DNA from: Alphaproteobacteria bacterium | GTDB lineage: Bacteria > Pseudomonadota > Alphaproteobacteria > DSM-16000 > Inquilinaceae | Assembly: GCA_028281925.1 (NCBI GenBank) | Contig: JANQIX010000005.1 | Span: 1 to 47,470, forward strand | Length of the DNA: 47,470 nt | Direction: 5' to 3' | Shown here: positions 1-7,263 of the stretch, one piece after another | Position numbering within the stretch: position 1 is the first letter of the stretch | How the letters are laid out: each line of letters begins with the position of its first letter | Made by a program: the position numbers and the translations under genes | Notes under the pieces: generated by a model | The model's input: the letters and a program-made list of their open reading frames with translations, nothing else | Told to the model about the DNA's origin: nothing | Databases searched by the model: none

Positions 1-660
1 GTCGACCAACCCGTTCAGCGGCGCGCAGTCGCTGGCCAGCGGCGCCTCCAGCGCCAGGTCGCCGCGGGCGTTCAGGATCGCCGCACCATGGTCGCCGAGC
101 ACGCCGTTGACCAACACCACATCGCCGGGGCGGGCCCGCTCGACGCCCAGCGAGATACCCTGGCGGATGACGCCGATGCCCGAGGTATTGATGAACAGCT
201 TGTCAGCAGCACCACGGTGCACGACCTTGGTGTCGCCGGTTACGATCTGGACGTCGGCCTCTTCGGCCGTACGGCGCATACTGGCCATGATCGTGCGCAA
301 GGTCTCGATCGACAGCCCTTCTTCCATCACCACCGCACAGCTCAGATAGAGCGGCACAGCACCGCCGACGGCCAAGTCGTTGACCGTGCCGGCCACCGCC
401 AACTTGCCGATATCGCCGCCGGGGAAGATCAGCGGGTCGACCACATAGCTGTCCGTGGTGAAGGCAAGGCGGTCGCCCAGCGCAGCGATGGCGTCCAACG
501 GCAGACGCGCCTGATCTTCCAGCGGCCCCGTCTGGTCGGGATAGAGCGTGCCGGCGAACACGTCGTCGATCAGATCGTGCATCGCCTTGCCGCCCGAGCC
601 ATGGGCAAGCGTAATCGTCGGCACCGAGACGCGGGCGCGTGGACGGGGCGGGGCGGTCAC
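1..660 (-). CDS. hypE: Hydrogenase maturation protein HypE, 3' end cut by window edge
   Basis: HypE dehydrates the carbamoyl group on its C-terminal cysteine to a thiocyanate, the source of the CN ligands of the [NiFe]-hydrogenase Fe site. The visible 220 codons include the family N-terminal signature LAHGSGGKAMHDLI and, further on, FTTDSYVVDPLIFPGGDIG and GDTKVVHRG, typical of the AIRS/PurM-like ATP-binding fold. I chose the GTG at 660 because it overlaps the hypD stop as GTGA, implying translational coupling; a GTG at 624 is an alternative, and neither has a clear Shine-Dalgarno. The C-terminal catalytic cysteine lies beyond position 1 and cannot be checked. Identity is secure; the partial status is due only to the window. 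Confidence 0.93.
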   Translation of the reverse strand, partial: MTAPPRPRARVSVPTITLAHGSGGKAMHDLIDDVFAGTLYPDQTGPLEDQARLPLDAIAALGDRLAFTTDSYVVDPLIFPGGDIGKLAVAGTVNDLAVGGAVPLYLSCAVVMEEGLSIETLRTIMASMRRTAEEADVQIVTGDTKVVHRGAADKLFINTSGIGVIRQGISLGVERARPGDVVLVNGVLGDHGAAILNARGDLALEAPLASDCAPLNGLVD

Positions 661-1808
661 GTCGGTCGCGATATGGGGTCGGGCCCTGCAGGCGCGCGCT
701 CCAGCCGGCCATACTGATAATAGGCCGCGCACGCCCCTTCGGACGACACCATAAGCGCGCCAAGCGGCGTCTCCGGCGTGCAGGCCCGGCCGAACACCTT
801 ACAGTCCCAGGGTTTGATGACCCCTTTGAGCACCTCGCCGCACTGGCAGGATTTGGGGTCGGCAATGCGCGCATCGGGCACGGCAAACTTCCGTTCCGCA
901 TCGAACCGGCCATAGGCCTCGCGGATGCGCACGCCGGACTGGTCGATCGAGCCTAGGCCGCGCCATTCGAAGAAGGGACGCAGCTCGAACACCCGTGCGA
1001 CCGCCTCCAGCGCCCGGCGGTTGCCGCCGTCCGGCACCACGCGGGCGTACTGGTTCTCGATCTCCGCCCGGCCTTCGACGATCTGGGCGAGCACCATCCA
1101 CAGCGCCTGCAGAATGTCCAACGGCTCGAAGCCGGAGATCACCAGCGGCCGGCGATAGCGCGCCGCGATGAAATCGTAGGGCCGCGTGCCGATGATCATG
1201 CTGACATGGCCGGGGCCGATGAAGCCGTCGAGCTGCAGGTCGGGGCTGTCCAGGATCGCCTTGATCGTCGGGATGATGGTGATGTGGTTGCAGAACAGCG
1301 AGAAGTTGGTGACACCCTCGGCCTCCGCCTGCAGCACGGTCAAGGCCGTCGACGGCATGGTGGTCTCGAAGCCGAGGCCGAAAAAGATCACCTCGCGATC
1401 CGGGTTGGCGCGCGCCAATGCCAGCGCGTCCAGAGGCGAGTAGACCATGCGGACATCGGCACCGTCGGCCTTGGTCTGCATCAGGCTTTTCTTGGAGCCT
1501 GGCACCCGCATCGCATCGCCGAAGGTGGCGAAGATGGCGCCCGGCATCTCCGCCAGGGCCACACAGTCGTCGACCCGCCCCATCGGCAAGACGCAGACCG
1601 GACAGCCCGGCCCGTGCACCAGTTCCACCGCTTCCGGCAGCAGGCCTTCGAGGCCGTATTTGAAGATCGCGTGCGTGTGGCCGCCGCACACCTCCATGAC
1701 CTGCAGCGGTCGGGTACGGCAGGTGTCGATCCGCTCCACCAGAGACTCGATTTCGCGCAACAGAGCGCGGGCCTTCTCGGGGTCGCGGAACTCGTCGACG
1801 TATTTCAT
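657..1808 (-). CDS. hypD: Hydrogenase maturation protein HypD
   Basis: HypD is the Fe-S scaffold on which, with HypC, the Fe(CN)2CO centre of [NiFe]-hydrogenases is assembled in the cytoplasm. The 383-aa product has the family hallmarks: CGGHTH with Cys41, GPGCPVC with Cys69 and Cys72 (the same numbers as in E. coli HypD), and the C-terminal [4Fe-4S] region CQCGEVLKG ... FGRACTPETPLG ... SSEGACAAYY. The ATG at 1808 follows a good ribosome site (GGAGGAAC, 5-6 bases upstream); reading further upstream would run into the preceding gene. It sits 26 bases after the SIS gene and overlaps hypE by 4 bases, so the three form one transcription unit. HypC, its usual partner and neighbour, is not encoded next to it here. 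Confidence 0.96.
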   Translation of the reverse strand: MKYVDEFRDPEKARALLREIESLVERIDTCRTRPLQVMEVCGGHTHAIFKYGLEGLLPEAVELVHGPGCPVCVLPMGRVDDCVALAEMPGAIFATFGDAMRVPGSKKSLMQTKADGADVRMVYSPLDALALARANPDREVIFFGLGFETTMPSTALTVLQAEAEGVTNFSLFCNHITIIPTIKAILDSPDLQLDGFIGPGHVSMIIGTRPYDFIAARYRRPLVISGFEPLDILQALWMVLAQIVEGRAEIENQYARVVPDGGNRRALEAVARVFELRPFFEWRGLGSIDQSGVRIREAYGRFDAERKFAVPDARIADPKSCQCGEVLKGVIKPWDCKVFGRACTPETPLGALMVSSEGACAAYYQYGRLERAPAGPDPISRPT

Positions 1809-1834
1809 GCCAGTTCCTCCCAATGGCCCTGGCG

Positions 1835-2509
1835 TCATTCCCCGCTTGGCCGCCCCCTGGAGCCCGCCAGCATCGTGTGCACCAGATCCCGCAGCACATG
1901 ATAGATCAGCACATGACACTCCTGAATGCGATGAATACTGTCAGTTTCCACCACCAGACAGTGATCGAGCCCCATTGCCGCCATCTCGCCACCCGACATG
2001 CCGGCGAGACCGACGGTCACCAGCCCCAGCTCTTTGGCCTTGGCAAAGGCGCGCAGCAGGTTGGCGGAGTTGCCGCTGGTCGACAGTCCGATCAGCCCGT
2101 CGCCAGGTCTGGCGCGGGCCACCAGCTGGCGCACGAAGACATGGTCGAAGCCAACATCGTTGCCCACGGCCGTCAGCATCGCCGTGTCGGCCACCAGGTT
2201 GACCGCCTCCAACGCCGGCCGGCCGGCGGTCACCGGATGCAGGAATTCCACGGCCACATGCGCGGCATCGCAGCTCGACCCGCCATTGCCCATCGTGAAC
2301 AGCCGCCCGCCATTGCAATAGACGTCAGCGATCCCTTCCGCAGCGGCCACCACGCGGCCCGCATTCGCCTCCATGAACGCCGCAATGACGGATTGGTGCG
2401 CATCGGCCTTGCCCCGCACGGAAGCCACCAACGCTTCGCTCGATGGAACCAGACTCGACCCGGGCGTCAGGAAAGGATAGAGCCCCTCGAGCGCATCGTC
2501 GCCGGTCAT
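1835..2509 (-). CDS. SIS-domain sugar-phosphate isomerase (GmhA-like), hyp-linked
   Basis: A SIS-fold protein of 224 aa resembling phosphoheptose isomerase GmhA: GNGGSSCDAAHVAVEFLHPV matches the GmhA phosphate-binding and metal region, followed by LIGLSTSGNSANLLRAF, the classic SIS phosphosugar loop. GmhA makes D-glycero-D-manno-heptose 7-phosphate for LPS, but the position directly ahead of hypD suggests a hydrogenase-related role; SIS genes are known to me from other hyp clusters with no settled function. The ATG at 2509 has AGGA about 8 bases upstream; a TTG at 2548 would add 13 residues but lacks a ribosome site. The N-terminal 35 residues before the SIS core are not family-typical. Fold is confident, substrate unknown. 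Confidence 0.8.
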   Translation of the reverse strand: MTGDDALEGLYPFLTPGSSLVPSSEALVASVRGKADAHQSVIAAFMEANAGRVVAAAEGIADVYCNGGRLFTMGNGGSSCDAAHVAVEFLHPVTAGRPALEAVNLVADTAMLTAVGNDVGFDHVFVRQLVARARPGDGLIGLSTSGNSANLLRAFAKAKELGLVTVGLAGMSGGEMAAMGLDHCLVVETDSIHRIQECHVLIYHVLRDLVHTMLAGSRGRPSGE

Positions 2510-2557
2510 GGCTGCATCCTGCTCCCACCACCGCCATTCTTGATCCAAGCGGATCGG

Positions 2558-3109
2558 CTAGTCGACCCTGACCAGCCTGCCCAGAGTCTCACGGCTGACA
2601 ACTCCGTCCACCTCACGGGTGAAGTGGGTCTCCAACCCCGTATCGCTCAGGCGGAACTCGAAAGTCTGGTTCACGTGCTCCCCGGAGCCCTGGATGTACT
2701 CTGAAGAGATAATCAGCGACTCTTCGTCGATGTGCGCACGCATGACCTCGTCGCCTCCCTCCAGATCCATCTCCCGGCGTTCCGAGAACAGCGACTGGCG
2801 CATGTCGATCTCCCAGTCGTCACCATCTTCGCGGAACTTGATCTCTCGATAGCGACGTTCGACCCCTGGCAGGTCGCGCCTACCGTCCACCAGAGTCACG
2901 ACGGTCAGACGGACAATGAAGGCATCAGAGGATGCCTCGACGATCTCCATATCGAGATCGCGGCGCTCGGAAGTGTCGCCGTCCGCAATCACTTCGCTGG
3001 TGCCGACATAAACACCGAAGAAATCGTCAATCGACGCCGCCATTGCCGATGGGGAAACCACCGCCAGGAGTCCGGTAATCGCGGCGATACGAAGACAGCG
3101 TGTCAGCAT
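2558..3109 (-). CDS. Small exported protein, unknown function
   Basis: A 183-aa protein with a clear Sec signal: MLTRCLRIAAITGLLAVV hydrophobic core and likely cleavage after SAMA-A near residue 25. The mature part is very acidic and beta-rich in appearance, with FFGVYVGTSEV near its N-terminus, an opening often seen in small lipocalin-like or other beta-barrel periplasmic proteins. It contains no cysteine after the signal and no catalytic motif I recognise. Its stop lies about 50 bases upstream of the SIS gene start on the same strand, so transcription may run into the hyp genes, but nothing links the functions. I do not recognise a family. Confidence 0.7.
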   Translation of the reverse strand: MLTRCLRIAAITGLLAVVSPSAMAASIDDFFGVYVGTSEVIADGDTSERRDLDMEIVEASSDAFIVRLTVVTLVDGRRDLPGVERRYREIKFREDGDDWEIDMRQSLFSERREMDLEGGDEVMRAHIDEESLIISSEYIQGSGEHVNQTFEFRLSDTGLETHFTREVDGVVSRETLGRLVRVD

Positions 3110-3213
3110 CCTTTGCGACCCAATCGTTGTCTCTGTCTCTCGATACGTGCGCCAACCGCCTTGCCGGCTCCGGCAACCGGCCTTCTTCGCAACTTATGAG
3201 GATGCCAGCGGCC

Positions 3214-3228
3214 GACAGCCCGGCTGTC
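3214..3228 (-). terminator. Short perfect hairpin between two minus-strand genes
   Basis: GACAGC and GCTGTC pair perfectly around a 3-base loop. The hairpin lies about 100 bases past the end of the next upstream minus-strand gene and has no T-tract, so it is a weak terminator candidate at best. The rest of this 216-base gap shows nothing I can name. Confidence 0.25.
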
Positions 3229-3325
3229 AGACGATGCTGGAGTGCCTCGGCAACATGCGCGGCGCCACAACTTCACAGCATAACGCGGGGCATCAACGGA
3301 TGGCACGACAATCAGAGCCGGCCAC

Positions 3326-3994
3326 TCACTCGGCGTCCTCCGGCTCATACCGAACACCCGTCCAATTGGGCGGGCTGCTGGCGGTCGGGGGGAGGCCGCT
3401 GGTCCAGGTGCCGCTGAACTGGCCGGGGGCCGTTATCTCGAAGCGGAACGGGCCCATGTCGCCATCATTGTGATCCCATTCGCCGGTCAGAACGCAGGCG
3501 TCGCCCGGCAGGACCGAGCCCCGGATTTCGTAGTCGCGGCCGGACTGAAGACGGTATGTGCCAGTGACACGATCGCCCTCCACGTCCAGCATCATGTCTT
3601 CATAGGTCGTGGCCCAGCGGCCCGCCCAGTCCCTCGCCTCGCAATAGAGGTCGCGATGGCCCTGGCGACACCAGCCGGTATCGGGATCCCACCAGAAATC
3701 CCAGCCTGTCGCCGCGGCAGCGGCAGTACAATCGGCTTCCGACGGTGTGCCGACGGTTAGCCCGCCCGGCGACCGCCAGCCACGCTCATCCCACACCAGG
3801 CAGGTCCCGCTTGAGGCGCTGTAGACAGCGAGAGCGCAGTCATAAACCATCTCATGGCAAAACCGCTGGCAGACCTCGTCACTCTCCAGCGGTCCGACCG
3901 CCAAGCCGTCAGCCACAGCATAGCCGGCAGCCGCCAACAGCCCGATCGCTGCAGCCGCACCCAGCATTCCGTGCCTAAACCGCACAACCGCCAT
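3326..3994 (-). CDS. Exported cysteine-containing protein, unknown function
   Basis: A 222-aa protein starting at an ATG with an excellent ribosome site (GAGGAGGA, about 7 bases upstream). The N-terminus MAVVRFRHG followed by LGAAAAIGLLAAAGYAVA is a signal peptide or anchor. The first mature half has an even set of cysteines (DEVCQRFCHEMVYDCALAV ... GTCLVWDERGW ... ADCTAAAA ... GWCRQGHRDLYCEARDW), probably disulfide-bonded in the periplasm. The second half (WAGRWATTYEDMMLDVEGDRVTG ... GEWDHNDGDMGPFRFEI ... GQFSGTWTSG) repeats the pattern G-W/T-beta strand of small lipocalin-like barrels. No catalytic motif is visible. It stands alone with gaps on both sides. The function is unknown. Confidence 0.68.
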   Translation of the reverse strand: MAVVRFRHGMLGAAAAIGLLAAAGYAVADGLAVGPLESDEVCQRFCHEMVYDCALAVYSASSGTCLVWDERGWRSPGGLTVGTPSEADCTAAAAATGWDFWWDPDTGWCRQGHRDLYCEARDWAGRWATTYEDMMLDVEGDRVTGTYRLQSGRDYEIRGSVLPGDACVLTGEWDHNDGDMGPFRFEITAPGQFSGTWTSGLPPTASSPPNWTGVRYEPEDAE

Positions 3995-4198
3995 CCCACG
4001 TCCTCCTCGGGGGAAGGGGCGAAGATCGCCGCCGGCCTTTTGCCGTGCCGGTCTTGCGATTGCTTCCACACCCTAGACGGCGCCAAGCACACCGACCAAT
4101 CAACTGCCCGTGCGTGGCACGCGATCAGGGCCCGGCACCGGCGGAGAGGGTCCGGGCCGATCCGAGGCATCACGCCGAAGCCCCCCCAATCACACAGA

Positions 4199-4555
4199 TC
4201 ACGGACCCGGTTCGGGGCCGAGTGCCGCCTGGACCCGCTTCGGCAGACTGCGGCGAACGGTCAGGTACGAGAGCGTGAGCCGTTCGCGCAGCTCATGCCC
4301 CTCCATCCCATCCCACCGGACGAACACCCATCCGCCGCGGGTGAGGTAGGGCGCGCGCTCCGCACGGCCGAGGTCGATCAGCATGGCCGCGTCACCGGCA
4401 TTGGCGCATTTGAACGACACGCCCTCATTCGCGGTCCCCATCAACGCGAACATCTTGTCCGCCACCTTCCAGCAATCGTGTCCGCCGCCCCAGGGGTCGC
4501 TCACCTCAGCACCGGGCAGATCCGTGCAATGGGCATTGATCTCGTCACGCGTCAT
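4199..4555 (-). CDS. MmcQ/YjbR family protein
   Basis: A 118-aa protein of the MmcQ/YjbR (CyaY-like fold) group: the pattern MTRDEINAHCTDLPGAEVSDPWGGGHDCWKV, then KMFALMG and FKC, ending in a conserved W(V/I) ... ERLTLSYLTVRRSLPKR helix, is the usual layout for this family, of which members are about 115-120 aa. The biochemical role of the family is not established to my knowledge; DNA binding has been proposed. The ATG at 4555 has GGAG about 11 bases upstream; a TTG at 4573 is possible. It follows the TetR gene by 52 bases on the same strand and might be co-transcribed with it. Confidence 0.78.
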   Translation of the reverse strand: MTRDEINAHCTDLPGAEVSDPWGGGHDCWKVADKMFALMGTANEGVSFKCANAGDAAMLIDLGRAERAPYLTRGGWVFVRWDGMEGHELRERLTLSYLTVRRSLPKRVQAALGPEPGP

Positions 4556-4607
4556 GCACAACGTCTCCAGCAATTGCGGCCGGCAGCAGGGCCGGGGACG
4601 AAGGGGC

Positions 4608-5183
4608 CTAGTCCGTTTCTCGTTCCGCCAGGCTCCGCGCCGCAGCCGAAGCGGCTGCTATATAGGCCGGGTCGCCATGGATCAGCAGCAAAAGAAAGCA
4701 GCCTTCGAGCAGCAGCATGATCTCGCGCGCCAGCAGCTCCGGCCGATCGACGTCCAGGGCCCGGAACCTGTCCGCGTACCAGGCCTCCACGGCCGCCTTG
4801 TGGCGGCGGGTCGCGGTGCGGGCAGGATGGCCAGGCAGGTTGGACAGTTCGACAGCGACCCGCGAGAAGCCGGAGCCCCGCCATCCAGGCTGCGCGACCC
4901 ACTCCGCGACGCTGGCGAAGACGCCGTCGATCAGCGCCACGGCGTCGGTGGCCGCGGGGTCTGCCCAGCGCGCGATCCGCTCCAGCACCAGTCCATGCTG
5001 GTGGTCCAGCACGGCCGCCAACAGCGCGTCCTTGCTCTCGAAATGGTCGTAGAGCGTCCGCTTGGTGACGCTCGCCGCTGCGGCGATGGCATCGACGCCG
5101 CTGCGGTTGAACCCCTCGCGATAGAACTGCTCATAGGCCGCCTGAAGGATCGCCTGCCGGGTGGTTTCGCGCGATCGGGGCAT
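4608..5183 (-). CDS. TetR/AcrR family transcriptional regulator
   Basis: A 191-aa one-component regulator. Residues 8-55 form a TetR helix-turn-helix: TRQAILQAAYEQFYREGFNRSGVDAIAAAASVTKRTLYDHFESKDALLAAVL is typed closely to the family, with the recognition helix around KRTLYDHFESK. The remaining 130 residues form the alpha-helical ligand-binding and dimer domain (written here only by position, about 60-191). It is divergent from the racemase gene, with 99 bases between the starts and an imperfect palindrome in that gap, the arrangement expected if it represses the racemase-lut-decarboxylase genes in response to a substrate. The ligand is unknown. Confidence 0.9.
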   Translation of the reverse strand: MPRSRETTRQAILQAAYEQFYREGFNRSGVDAIAAAASVTKRTLYDHFESKDALLAAVLDHQHGLVLERIARWADPAATDAVALIDGVFASVAEWVAQPGWRGSGFSRVAVELSNLPGHPARTATRRHKAAVEAWYADRFRALDVDRPELLAREIMLLLEGCFLLLLIHGDPAYIAAASAAARSLAERETD

Positions 5184-5202
5184 CGGATCACCCTGAGATA
5201 AC

Positions 5203-5222
5203 TTTACTCACTAGTAAGTGTA
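5203..5222. promoter_or_regulatory. Palindromic operator candidate for the divergent TetR regulator
   Basis: ACT-c-ACTAGT-a-AGT (5206-5219) is a dyad centred between 5212 and 5213, broken by one mismatched pair, with a further T/A match at 5203/5222. TetR-family operators commonly show this TTACT-n-AC-nn-GT-n-AGTAA-like form. It lies 20 bases from the regulator start codon and 60 bases from the racemase start, in the only A+T-rich part of the gap. Its use by this regulator is inference. Confidence 0.6.
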
Positions 5223-5282
5223 ACTGTCCTTCCCGCCACCTCAAGCTCGGCCACGAACCCAAACCTGGCCGGAGCTCATGCC

Positions 5283-6365
5283 ATGAACGCCCTTTCGTTG
5301 ACCGTCCGCAGTCTCACAGCCCGCCCCGTGATCGCGCCGCTGGAGCGCCCGATCCGTACCGCCGTGGGCACGATCCCCGCCGCCCCGCTGGTGCTGATCG
5401 ACCTGATGACGAATGAGGGGGTGCCTGGACGAGCCTACATCTTCGGCTACATGCCGGCCGCCCTCGCACCCCTGGTTCGGTTCCTTTCGGACATGGAATC
5501 CCACCTGAAAGGAAAGCTTGTTGCGCCAGTTGAAAGGATGCGAGACTTCACCCGCATGTTCCGCCTTCTCGGCCGGCAAGGACTGGTGGGTATGGCATTG
5601 TCCGGCATCGACATGGCTCTCTGGGATGCACAGGGCCGGGCCCTCGGGGTGCCGGTGGCGCGGTTGCTGGGCGGCGATGCGACACCCGTTCCGGCCTATG
5701 ACAGTTTTGGGATCGTCGATCCGGCGGCCGACCGCAAAGCGATCGAGGCATCACTCGACCGCGGCTTCCAGGCCATCAAGATCAAGATCGGCGGCGGAGA
5801 TCTGGATCGCGACACTGCCACGGTCGCCGCCGTGCGCGACATCGTCGGTCCGGATGTGACGCTGATGGTCGACTACAACCAGTCACTGACCGCGGTCGAC
5901 GCCATCCACCGCATCGATGCCCTGGCTCGCTACGACCTGGCCTGGGTCGAAGAGCCAGTTCCGGCGGAGGACATCCGCAGCCAGGCGCGCGTGCGCGCGG
6001 CCTCGCCCGTGCCTGTCCAGAGCGGAGAGAACTGGTGGTCGCCGGCAGAGATGGCGACGGCCATCGAGGCCGGCGCGTCGGACCTCGCCATGCCGGATCT
6101 GATGCGCATCGGCGGCATCACGGGATGGTTGAGCGCCATGGGCTATGCCGACGGCGCCGGCATCCCCATGAGCAGCCACGCCTTTGTCGAAGCGACGGCC
6201 CACGTGATGCCGGTGACACCAACAGCCCACTGGCTGGAGTTTCTGGATAAGGCCTGCACACTGCTGACCGAACCGGCGGTCGTGGAGAACGGCGCCGTCC
6301 TTCCGCGCGGCCCCGGACTAGGCATGGATTGGGATGAGGCTGCCGTGAACCGCTACCTGCAGTAG
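5283..6365 (+). CDS. mdlA: Mandelate racemase (enolase superfamily, MR subgroup)
   Basis: A 360-aa enolase-superfamily enzyme that looks colinear with Pseudomonas putida mandelate racemase (359 aa). Every catalytic position appears at a constant +2: K166-I-K168 for K164/K166, D197 and N199 in MVDYNQSL for D195/N197, E223 in WVEEP for E221, E249 in GENWW for E247, H299 in IPMSSHAF for H297 and E319 in AHWLEFLD for E317. K168 and H299 would be the two acid/base residues that invert the alpha carbon, with Mg2+ held by D197, E223 and E249. The TAVGTxxAAPLVLIDL stretch near residues 26-42 also matches MR. It heads a probable unit with lutABC and the decarboxylase. A racemase of another aryl 2-hydroxyacid remains possible. 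Confidence 0.85.
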   Translation: MNALSLTVRSLTARPVIAPLERPIRTAVGTIPAAPLVLIDLMTNEGVPGRAYIFGYMPAALAPLVRFLSDMESHLKGKLVAPVERMRDFTRMFRLLGRQGLVGMALSGIDMALWDAQGRALGVPVARLLGGDATPVPAYDSFGIVDPAADRKAIEASLDRGFQAIKIKIGGGDLDRDTATVAAVRDIVGPDVTLMVDYNQSLTAVDAIHRIDALARYDLAWVEEPVPAEDIRSQARVRAASPVPVQSGENWWSPAEMATAIEAGASDLAMPDLMRIGGITGWLSAMGYADGAGIPMSSHAFVEATAHVMPVTPTAHWLEFLDKACTLLTEPAVVENGAVLPRGPGLGMDWDEAAVNRYLQ

Positions 6366-6452
6366 GTCTGCCTGAGACGCAGCCGAAAGCCGACACCTCG
6401 GTCCAGCGTCCGAGACGAACGTCGGGTCGCGCTTGGCTTGGCACCGACCTAC
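6362..6452. repeat. Palindromic intergenic repeat, copy 1 (91 bp)
   Basis: Bounded by GTAGGTC (6362-6368) and GACCTAC (6446-6452). The first 36 bases align with copy 2 at 9229 (GTAGGTCxGCxTGAG, then CGCAGxCGAAA and CCGACxCC), and the last 30 share TCGCGCTT and the CCTAC end. It resembles REP/ERIC-like elements found between genes in many proteobacteria. The TAG stop codon of the racemase gene lies inside the repeat. It can fold into a long imperfect hairpin and might affect mRNA stability between the racemase and lutA. Confidence 0.7.
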
Positions 6453-6519
6453 ACTGTCCCGAACCGCCCTCGGCGGGACTCAAACACCGGCCCCAAGCCG
6501 GGGACCATGGAGGAAACGC

Positions 6520-7263
6520 TTGAAGGTCGCGCTGTTCGTACCCTGCTTCATCGACGCCTTCTTCGCGGAGGTCGGCATCGCAACGCTTGAGCTTCTGGAG
6601 CGGCTGGGCGTCGAGGTGGATTATCCGTTGGGCCAGACCTGCTGCGGCCAGCCGCTGGCCAACAGCGGGTGCCAGGCCGATGCAGCACCGGTCGAGGCGC
6701 TGTTTGTGGAGAACTTCAAGGGCTACGAGTACATCGTGGCCCCTTCCGGCAGCTGCACCCACCACGTCCGCCACCACTTCGATGCCATCGAGCAGACCGA
6801 AGAGGTGCAGCAAGTGCGCGCGCGCACCTTCGAGCTTGTGGAGTTTCTGCACGACGTTCTGAAGGTCGACGCCCTGCCCTGGGCGGAGTTTCCGCACAAG
6901 GTCGGGCTGCACAACAGCTGCGGCACATTGCGCGCGCTGCGCCACGCCTCGATGACCGAGCTTGGGGAGCCGGAATTCTCCAAGCCGATGACCCTCTTAT
7001 CCATGGTCAAGGGCATCAGCTTCGCCAGCCCGAGCCGGCCCGACGAATGCTGCGGCTTCGGCGGCACCTTCTCGGTGTTCGAAGAGCCGGTGTCGGCCAA
7101 GATGGGCTATGACAAGGTCAACGACCATAAGGCGGCGGGGGCCGAGTATATCGTCTCGGCCGACAGCTCTTGCCTGATGCATCAGAAGGGCTGTGCCGAC
7201 CGGCTGGGCCTGGACCTGAAATTCATCCACATCGCCCAGATCCTGAACGGAGCGCGCGCATGA
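6520..7263 (+). CDS. lutA: LutA-type (Fe-S)-binding subunit of 2-hydroxyacid oxidase
   Basis: LutA, with LutB and LutC, oxidises L-lactate to pyruvate at the membrane or cytoplasm using Fe-S clusters. The 247-aa product has two CCG domains: MKVALFVPCFID with Cys9, then CCGQP at residues 41-45 and SGSCTHH (Cys79), repeated as HNSCGTLRAL and DECCGFGGTFSV in the second half. The start is a TTG at 6520, preceded by GGAGGAAA at 6509-6516; a longer reading from 6433 has no matching family sequence. It overlaps lutB by ATGA. Because it follows a mandelate racemase, the substrate may be an aryl 2-hydroxyacid instead of lactate; that is inference from context. Confidence 0.9.
   Translation: MKVALFVPCFIDAFFAEVGIATLELLERLGVEVDYPLGQTCCGQPLANSGCQADAAPVEALFVENFKGYEYIVAPSGSCTHHVRHHFDAIEQTEEVQQVRARTFELVEFLHDVLKVDALPWAEFPHKVGLHNSCGTLRALRHASMTELGEPEFSKPMTLLSMVKGISFASPSRPDECCGFGGTFSVFEEPVSAKMGYDKVNDHKAAGAEYIVSADSSCLMHQKGCADRLGLDLKFIHIAQILNGARA

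Noticed and set aside
203..913. Long Arg/Gly-rich frame across hypE/hypD
   Set aside because: It overlaps two real genes, and its composition (long Arg runs, no motif) is typical of a shadow frame in high-GC DNA.
1809..1834. Possible hypC between the SIS gene and hypD
   Set aside because: Only 26 bases lie between the two genes and they contain a ribosome site; HypC needs about 75 codons.
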